This document shows, piece after piece, positions 15,517-19,552 of a stretch of 19,552 nt of DNA (its first letter is position 1; each line of letters opens with the position of its first letter). This DNA comes from CAHJXF01 sp038240015. GTDB lineage: Bacteria > Pseudomonadota > Gammaproteobacteria > Burkholderiales > Burkholderiaceae_D. The stretch is taken from positions 1 through 19,552 of the forward strand of contig JBBSEF010000058.1 of the NCBI GenBank assembly GCA_038240015.1. The letters run 5' to 3'. The translations under genes were made by a program, and so were the position numbers. The notes beneath the pieces are model-generated. The model searched no databases. It was given only the letters and a program-made list of their open reading frames with translations, and had not been told where the DNA came from.

Positions 15517-15552
15517 GCAGTCATCTCTGCAGTCGTCTCCGCAGTCATCCGT
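15517..15552. repeat. three tandem 12-nt units after the acyl-CoA dehydrogenase stop
   Basis: GCAGTCATCTCT, GCAGTCGTCTCC and GCAGTCATCCGT lie head to tail at 15517-15528, 15529-15540 and 15541-15552. The last base of the third unit is also the last base of the acyl-CoA dehydrogenase stop codon. They fill most of the 59-nt gap before the glutathione transferase start. No hairpin or protein-coding role is evident. Confidence 0.75.
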
Positions 15553-16694
15553 TACGCCAGCGCCCGCCCGATCAGAATCCTCTGAATGTCGCTGGTGCCT
15601 TCATAGATCTGGCACACGCGCACATCGCGCCAGATGCGCTCGACCGGAAAGTCACTTACGTAGCCATAGCCACCGAATACCTGTATCGCGTCGCTACACA
15701 CGCGCTCGGCCATCTCGGACGCGAACAGTTTCGCCATCGCCGCTTCCTTCAGGCAGGGTCGGCCCGCGTCGCGCAAGGTCGCGGCATGCCAGATCATCTG
15801 GCGCGCGACTTCGATCTGCGTGGCCATGTCGGCGAGCCTGAACTGCACGGCCTGGTGATTGAAGAGGGTCTGTCCGAAGCTCTCGCGCTGTTTTGCGTAC
15901 GCGAGCGCGGCTTCGAACGCGGCGCGCGCCATGCCGACCGCCTGCGATGCGATGCCGATGCGCCCGCCTTCGAGTCCCGACAAAGCGATCTTGTAGCCCT
16001 GCCCTTCGTCGCCGATGCGATTCGCCGCGGGCACGCGACAATTCTCGAAGACGATCTGCGCGGTGTCGCTCGCATGCTGGCCGGTCTTGTCTTCGAGCCG
16101 CGCGACGATGTAGCCGGGCATCTTCGTATCGACGATGAAGGCGCTGATGCCCTTCTTGCCTGCGGCCTTGTCGGTGATCGCCATCACGAGCGCAACGTCG
16201 GCGTTCTTTCCCGAAGTGATGAATTGCTTGACGCCGTCGAGCACGTAAGCGTCGCCCGCATCGTCGATCACACGTCGCGCGGAGGTCCGCAGCGCCGCCG
16301 CGTCCGAACCCACATGCGGTTCGGTCAGGCAGAACGCGCCCAGCATCGCGCCGCGCGCGAGCGGCTTCAACCATGCTTCCTTCTGCGCGTCGCTGCCATA
16401 ACGCTCGAGCATGCTGCAGACGGGACAGTTGTTGACCGAGACGATGGTCGACGTCGCGCCGTCGGCGGCGGCGATCTCCTCCAAGATCAGCGACAACGAT
16501 AGCGTGTCGAGGCCCGCGCCGCCCCACTCTTCGGGCACCGTCACGCCATAGCAGCCGAGCGCGGCGAGACCCTTCAACGCTTCGGCGGGGAAGGTCGCGT
16601 CGCGATCCCATTGCGCCGCGAAGGGCGCGATGCGCTCGCTCGCGTAGGCGCGCACGGCGTCGCGAATCATTTCGTGTTCGGAGGTCAGCAACAT
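15552..16694 (-). CDS. acyl-CoA dehydrogenase
   Basis: A complete 380-residue flavoprotein of the short/branched-chain acyl-CoA dehydrogenase type. FCLTEPHVGSD (121-131) is the FAD/substrate signature, QFITSGKNAD follows, RESFGQTLFNHQAVQFRLADM is the second signature, and the catalytic base is E365 in QIYEGTSDIQR. QVFGGYGYV contacts FAD. The enzyme introduces a trans-2 double bond into an acyl-CoA and passes electrons to electron-transfer flavoprotein. Chain-length preference cannot be read reliably; the C-terminal glutamate placement excludes the isovaleryl/long-chain arrangement. ATG 16694 gives the family N-terminus LLTSEHEMIRDAVRAY; the frame is open for 48 more codons that overlap the preceding gene and are not family-like. 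No thiolase, hydratase or CoA ligase is visible nearby. Confidence 0.95.
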   Translation of the reverse strand: MLLTSEHEMIRDAVRAYASERIAPFAAQWDRDATFPAEALKGLAALGCYGVTVPEEWGGAGLDTLSLSLILEEIAAADGATSTIVSVNNCPVCSMLERYGSDAQKEAWLKPLARGAMLGAFCLTEPHVGSDAAALRTSARRVIDDAGDAYVLDGVKQFITSGKNADVALVMAITDKAAGKKGISAFIVDTKMPGYIVARLEDKTGQHASDTAQIVFENCRVPAANRIGDEGQGYKIALSGLEGGRIGIASQAVGMARAAFEAALAYAKQRESFGQTLFNHQAVQFRLADMATQIEVARQMIWHAATLRDAGRPCLKEAAMAKLFASEMAERVCSDAIQVFGGYGYVSDFPVERIWRDVRVCQIYEGTSDIQRILIGRALA

Positions 16695-16720
16695 GAAGTC
16701 GATGCGAGTCGATGCAATGG

Positions 16721-16754
16721 GGTTTACGCGACCGGTGGGTTCACGCGACCGGTG
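16721..16754. repeat. 17-nt tandem duplication across the stop of the zinc-ribbon gene
   Basis: The unit GGTTTACGCGACCGGTG (16721-16737) is followed directly by GGTTCACGCGACCGGTG (16738-16754), differing at one base. The right copy contains the last codons and the TGA of the zinc-ribbon membrane protein gene. In the left copy the corresponding bases read TAA in that stop position's register, outside the gene. Confidence 0.8.
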
Positions 16755-17865
16755 CGATGACGAAGGGCAAAGGCGGAGTCGGCGGCAGCGTCGATGCAGT
16801 CGATGCACCCGACCCGCCGACGGCCGGCTTGTCCGCACCGCAGTTCGGGCAATAGTGAAAGAAGGCGTTCTTGCGGCTCTTGCACACGATGCAGTCCTCG
16901 AAGAGCTTCATGCCGCAATGCATGCAGTAGTTGGTCTGGCCTTCGTGGACCTTGAAGCCGCGCTCGCAGCCGGGGCAGACGCCGGCGCCCATGCTCTTGA
17001 TCGCGTGCTCGTACGAAAGCGACTGGCGGCGGATCGCTTCGCTCTGTTTTTCGGCTGCACGCTGGCGTTCCAGATAACGTTGCATCGCGACGATCGCATA
17101 GCGTCCGACCGCGATCGTGATGGCGATGCCGACCAGGTAGCGCACGTAGCCGCCATAGCTGGGCAGATAGGGAACGAGCTCGACGAAGAAAGTGAAGGCC
17201 GCGAAGAAGATGAAGCCCCACACGAAAGGCCAGTAGCGCGATTTGCGCTGCTTGACGAACAGCCACCCCGCGATCGCGAGCGGCGGCAAGGTGATCGCGA
17301 GGCGGATCAGGAAGACGCGGAGCTCCATCTGCCGAAGCGCATGTTCGTATGAGCCGCTGGCCGCTTGATCGAGTGCGTTTCGCGCGGTGCGCAGTTCCGC
17401 GAGCTTCTGCTCCTGCGCTAGTCGGCTCGCGCTCGCTTGCTCTACACGGGTCTCGGCGCGCCGCGACGCGGCCGTGAGTTCGTCGAGCTCGTGCGTGCGC
17501 TTGAGCACCTCGGGGTCCTGATCGGACCGTGCGGTGCTCTGTCGCGTCGCGACCCAGTTGGCAAACGCACTCCTTGCAGACGCATAGGCCGCACGCGCCG
17601 ATGCGAGTTGGAGGGACAACGACGCCAGCTCGTCGTCATTTTTCTTCGCGTCGGTTTCCAGCGAACGAACCGAAGAGTCGAGCGCTTCGGCCTTGGGTTT
17701 GTCGACGAAGTCCGACAGCGCGATGCGATCATCGACCGTCGGCAGATCGCGCACCACCAGCGACCCGAGGCCGATCAGAAAGCCCGCGAAGATCACCGCG
17801 ACGATCCACAACACCATGCGAAACACTCGCTCTGGCGAGCGCAGGGTCTTTTGCGTCGCGCTCAT
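16741..17865 (-). CDS. membrane coiled-coil protein with two C-terminal zinc ribbons
   Basis: This 374-residue protein has a transmembrane helix at about 15-38, a charged Ala/Glu/Arg-rich region likely to form a coiled coil (about 55-168), three further hydrophobic segments (about 183-204, 211-230 and 241-259), a second short charged helix, then two Cys4 zinc ribbons. Ribbon one is C297-x2-C300 with C314-x2-C317; ribbon two is C325-x2-C328 with C339-x2-C342. A Ser/Pro-rich tail ends the chain. The ribbons probably face the cytosol and could bind protein or nucleic acid. I know no function for this architecture. It starts 22 nt after the RidA-like stop, with a purine-rich GAAGGCGGTGG region upstream. 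Confidence 0.87.
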   Translation of the reverse strand: MSATQKTLRSPERVFRMVLWIVAVIFAGFLIGLGSLVVRDLPTVDDRIALSDFVDKPKAEALDSSVRSLETDAKKNDDELASLSLQLASARAAYASARSAFANWVATRQSTARSDQDPEVLKRTHELDELTAASRRAETRVEQASASRLAQEQKLAELRTARNALDQAASGSYEHALRQMELRVFLIRLAITLPPLAIAGWLFVKQRKSRYWPFVWGFIFFAAFTFFVELVPYLPSYGGYVRYLVGIAITIAVGRYAIVAMQRYLERQRAAEKQSEAIRRQSLSYEHAIKSMGAGVCPGCERGFKVHEGQTNYCMHCGMKLFEDCIVCKSRKNAFFHYCPNCGADKPAVGGSGASTASTLPPTPPLPFVIAPVA

Positions 17866-17887
17866 CGGCCACCGCCTTCGCGCGGCA

Positions 17888-18322
17888 TCACGGCGCGGGA
17901 CGCGGGATGCGCGCCGTCACTTCGATCTCGATCTTCATGCGCGGATCGACCAGGCCGACGATCATCGCAGTCGCTGCCGGTCGCGCGGTCGCGAAATATT
18001 TTCCGAAGAGTGGCGCAATGCGTTCGAAGTCCGCGGCATCGACCAGCAGATAGCGCGCGCGCACCACGTCGGCCAATGTCAAGCCGGCTTCATTGAGAGC
18101 GGCTTCAATGTTGCGAAAGCACTGGTGCGTCTGTTCGACGACGTCGTCGACGATGGTCATCGTCGCGTAGTCGAAGCCGGTGGTGCCGGACACGTGGACG
18201 TACTCGCCGTCGACGAGCGCGCGGCTGTAGCCGGCTAGCTTCTCGAAGCTCGAGCCGGACGAAATCGTGCGGTGTGTGGTGTCGTGCATGGTATGAGTCG
18301 TGTGGTGCATGGTGTCGCGCAT
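17888..18322 (-). CDS. RidA/YjgF-family protein
   Basis: The 144-residue frame holds a full RidA fold: YSRALVDGEYVHVSGTTGFD, ATMTIVDDVVEQTHQCFRNIEAAL, VVRARYLLVDAADFERI and a final KIEIEVTARI strand. RidA proteins are trimeric and hydrolyse reactive enamine/imine intermediates of amino-acid metabolism. The segment ARPAATAMIVGLVDPRMKIEIE aligns by eye with the block that holds Arg105 in E. coli RidA, and alanine appears in its place, so deaminase activity is doubtful. Three in-frame ATGs (18322, 18310 and 18289) compete; the first 19 residues are His/Thr-rich. The conserved part starts at TISSGS, so 18289 is realistic and 18322 is the maximal choice. The upstream peptidase stop is 18 nt away. 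Confidence 0.88.
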   Translation of the reverse strand: MRDTMHHTTHTMHDTTHRTISSGSSFEKLAGYSRALVDGEYVHVSGTTGFDYATMTIVDDVVEQTHQCFRNIEAALNEAGLTLADVVRARYLLVDAADFERIAPLFGKYFATARPAATAMIVGLVDPRMKIEIEVTARIPRPAP

Positions 18323-18340
18323 CGTTTCGCGCCGTTTCGA

Positions 18341-19552
18341 TCAAGGCGTGGCGAGAACGCGTTTCATCAGTTCGGCCGCGAGATACAACCTCGCGGGAAT
18401 GCGGTCGACGAGCACGTACTCATCGCTGTTCGAGTGCGCGCCGAAGCCGGGCAGCCCCATCGATTCGACCACGGCCTGGTTGGTCTGCGCGGCGTACGCG
18501 GCGTCGGTCGCGCCACCGGTGCCTTCGGACTCGACGAGCCTGAGCCCGAGCTCGTCGTAGATCGCTTGCGCCATCGCGACGATGCGACGCGAGCCCGCCG
18601 TGGGCACCATGCCGGGCCGACCCGGCGCAGCATCGACGGTGAGGATCGCGTCCTTCAACCGTTTCTTGGCGACGCGCTCGTCTAGCTTCGCGAGCGTGGC
18701 CTTGAGATCTTCATCGCGCTTGTAGCGGACATCGGCCTGCACGATGGCGCGGTCTGGAATGACGTTGGCGACGTCGCCGGCGCGCTCCAGGGTCCAGTTG
18801 AAGCGCACGCCTTTCGGATCGTCGAGGTCTTGCGTACGCAGCACCAGATCGGCCGCTTCGACCAGCGCATTCACGCCGCGCTCGGGCGCGACGCCCGCGT
18901 GCGAAGCCTTGCCGGTGATCGTCACCGTCACGCGCGTGACACCCGACGTGCCGCTGCGTATCGACTCCGGGTTGGCGCCGGTGCCTTCGAACGACAGCAC
19001 TGCATCGCTCTGGGCGGCGAGCGTCTTGATCAACTCTCGAGAGCCGCGAGAGCCGCGTTCCTCATCGGCGTTGAACAACACCGTGATGCGCGCGAAATCG
19101 TTGAAGCCGCTCGCCAGCAACAGACGCGTCGCGTGCAGCACCACCGCGATGCCCGCCTTGTCGTCGGCGATGCCGGCGCCGTAAGCCTTGTTGTCGTCGA
19201 TATGAAACGGTTGCTTCGCAGCGGTGCCGTCGAGATAGACGGTGTCCATGTGCGCGAGCAGCAGCAGTTTCTTCGCGCCCTTGCCTGCGATGCGCCCGAC
19301 CAGATTGACGCCGGCCGATGGCTTGGCATCGACGCGCTCGGTCGCGAAGCCGATCGCCTTCAACCGCGCCTCGGCGATGTCGGCGACCTTCTTCACGCCG
19401 TCGCCGTTCATCGTGCCCGAGTCGAACGAGACGAGCTCCTTCAGCGTGTCGAGTGTCGCTTTCTGTTCGGACTTGGCCGCGGCGTACAACGCTTCATCTC
19501 GCGCGAATGAACCACTCGCGGCGCAGAGCAGGACGATGCACGCCGCGATGCG
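18341..19552 (-). CDS. exported M20 glutamate carboxypeptidase, carboxypeptidase G2-like (partial, start off window)
   Basis: The 403 visible residues read open to the window edge. The first 17 (RIAACIVLLCAASGSFA) are the end of a Sec signal peptide, so only a few N-terminal residues are missing. The rest follows Pseudomonas carboxypeptidase G2 closely: zinc ligands H101 (LAHMDTVYL), D130 (GIADDK), E165 (NADEERGS), E189 (LSFEGT) and H373 (GFGAHSNSDEYV), with E164 as catalytic base. ITGKASHAGVAPERGVNALVEA lies in the dimerisation domain. Such periplasmic enzymes cleave C-terminal glutamate from folates and related N-acyl glutamates. A TTG at 19489 should not be used as the start because it would remove the signal peptide. 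The RidA-like gene follows 18 nt downstream. Confidence 0.92.
   Translation of the reverse strand, partial: RIAACIVLLCAASGSFARDEALYAAAKSEQKATLDTLKELVSFDSGTMNGDGVKKVADIAEARLKAIGFATERVDAKPSAGVNLVGRIAGKGAKKLLLLAHMDTVYLDGTAAKQPFHIDDNKAYGAGIADDKAGIAVVLHATRLLLASGFNDFARITVLFNADEERGSRGSRELIKTLAAQSDAVLSFEGTGANPESIRSGTSGVTRVTVTITGKASHAGVAPERGVNALVEAADLVLRTQDLDDPKGVRFNWTLERAGDVANVIPDRAIVQADVRYKRDEDLKATLAKLDERVAKKRLKDAILTVDAAPGRPGMVPTAGSRRIVAMAQAIYDELGLRLVESEGTGGATDAAYAAQTNQAVVESMGLPGFGAHSNSDEYVLVDRIPARLYLAAELMKRVLATP

Overview
The window is GC-rich chromosomal DNA, almost fully coding, with short intergenic gaps, frequent 1-4 nt gene overlaps and several GTG starts. Protein families and their order (Kup, GhrA, DUF1289, DUF4126, DUF6152/DUF6644, an NahD-like isomerase and an ArnT-like glycosyltransferase) suggest a betaproteobacterium, probably of the Burkholderiales. 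This is an inference from family content. I see no rRNA, tRNA, insertion sequence, integrase, phage gene or CRISPR array, and no gene-free stretch reaches 300 bases.

Left edge (1-2314). A glgC gene (ADP-glucose pyrophosphorylase, glycogen synthesis) runs off the left end on the minus strand. Divergent from it is an unrecognised two-helix membrane protein, which meets tail-to-tail a TPMT-family methyltransferase.

Envelope cluster (2354-8078, minus strand). Read in the direction of transcription it runs: a secreted DUF6152 protein, a four-helix DUF6644-like membrane protein, a PAP2 lipid phosphatase, an MprF/AglD-type membrane protein (LPG_synthase_TM), a GT2 polyprenyl-phosphate sugar transferase and an ArnT/PMT-like membrane glycosyltransferase. 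Junctions are GTGA, ATGA or a 20-nt overlap, apart from one 58-nt gap that holds an inverted repeat. Together the last four genes look like a lipid-linked sugar transfer pathway that decorates an envelope glycolipid or protein.

Middle (8236-10128, plus strand). A complete kup low-affinity K+ transporter is divergent from DUF6152, with a 157-nt shared upstream region.

Stress/detoxification run (10168-19552, minus strand). From the right edge: an exported carboxypeptidase G2-like M20 peptidase (start off the window), a RidA-family protein, a membrane coiled-coil protein with two zinc ribbons, an acyl-CoA dehydrogenase, a glutathione transferase, two adjacent DinB proteins, DUF4126, a GhrA-type reductase, a 69-aa DUF1289 protein, a 2-hydroxychromene-2-carboxylate isomerase-like protein and an MBL-fold hydrolase. 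Most gaps are under 60 nt, so it may be one or a few transcripts. The content points to handling of reactive or thiol-linked small molecules and acyl-CoA turnover.

I found no clearly novel defence or mobile system. The best candidates for undescribed biology are the envelope cluster with its Ala-Ser hexanucleotide repeat, the DUF6152/DUF6644 pair, the double zinc-ribbon membrane protein, and the RidA homologue that appears to lack the usual catalytic arginine.
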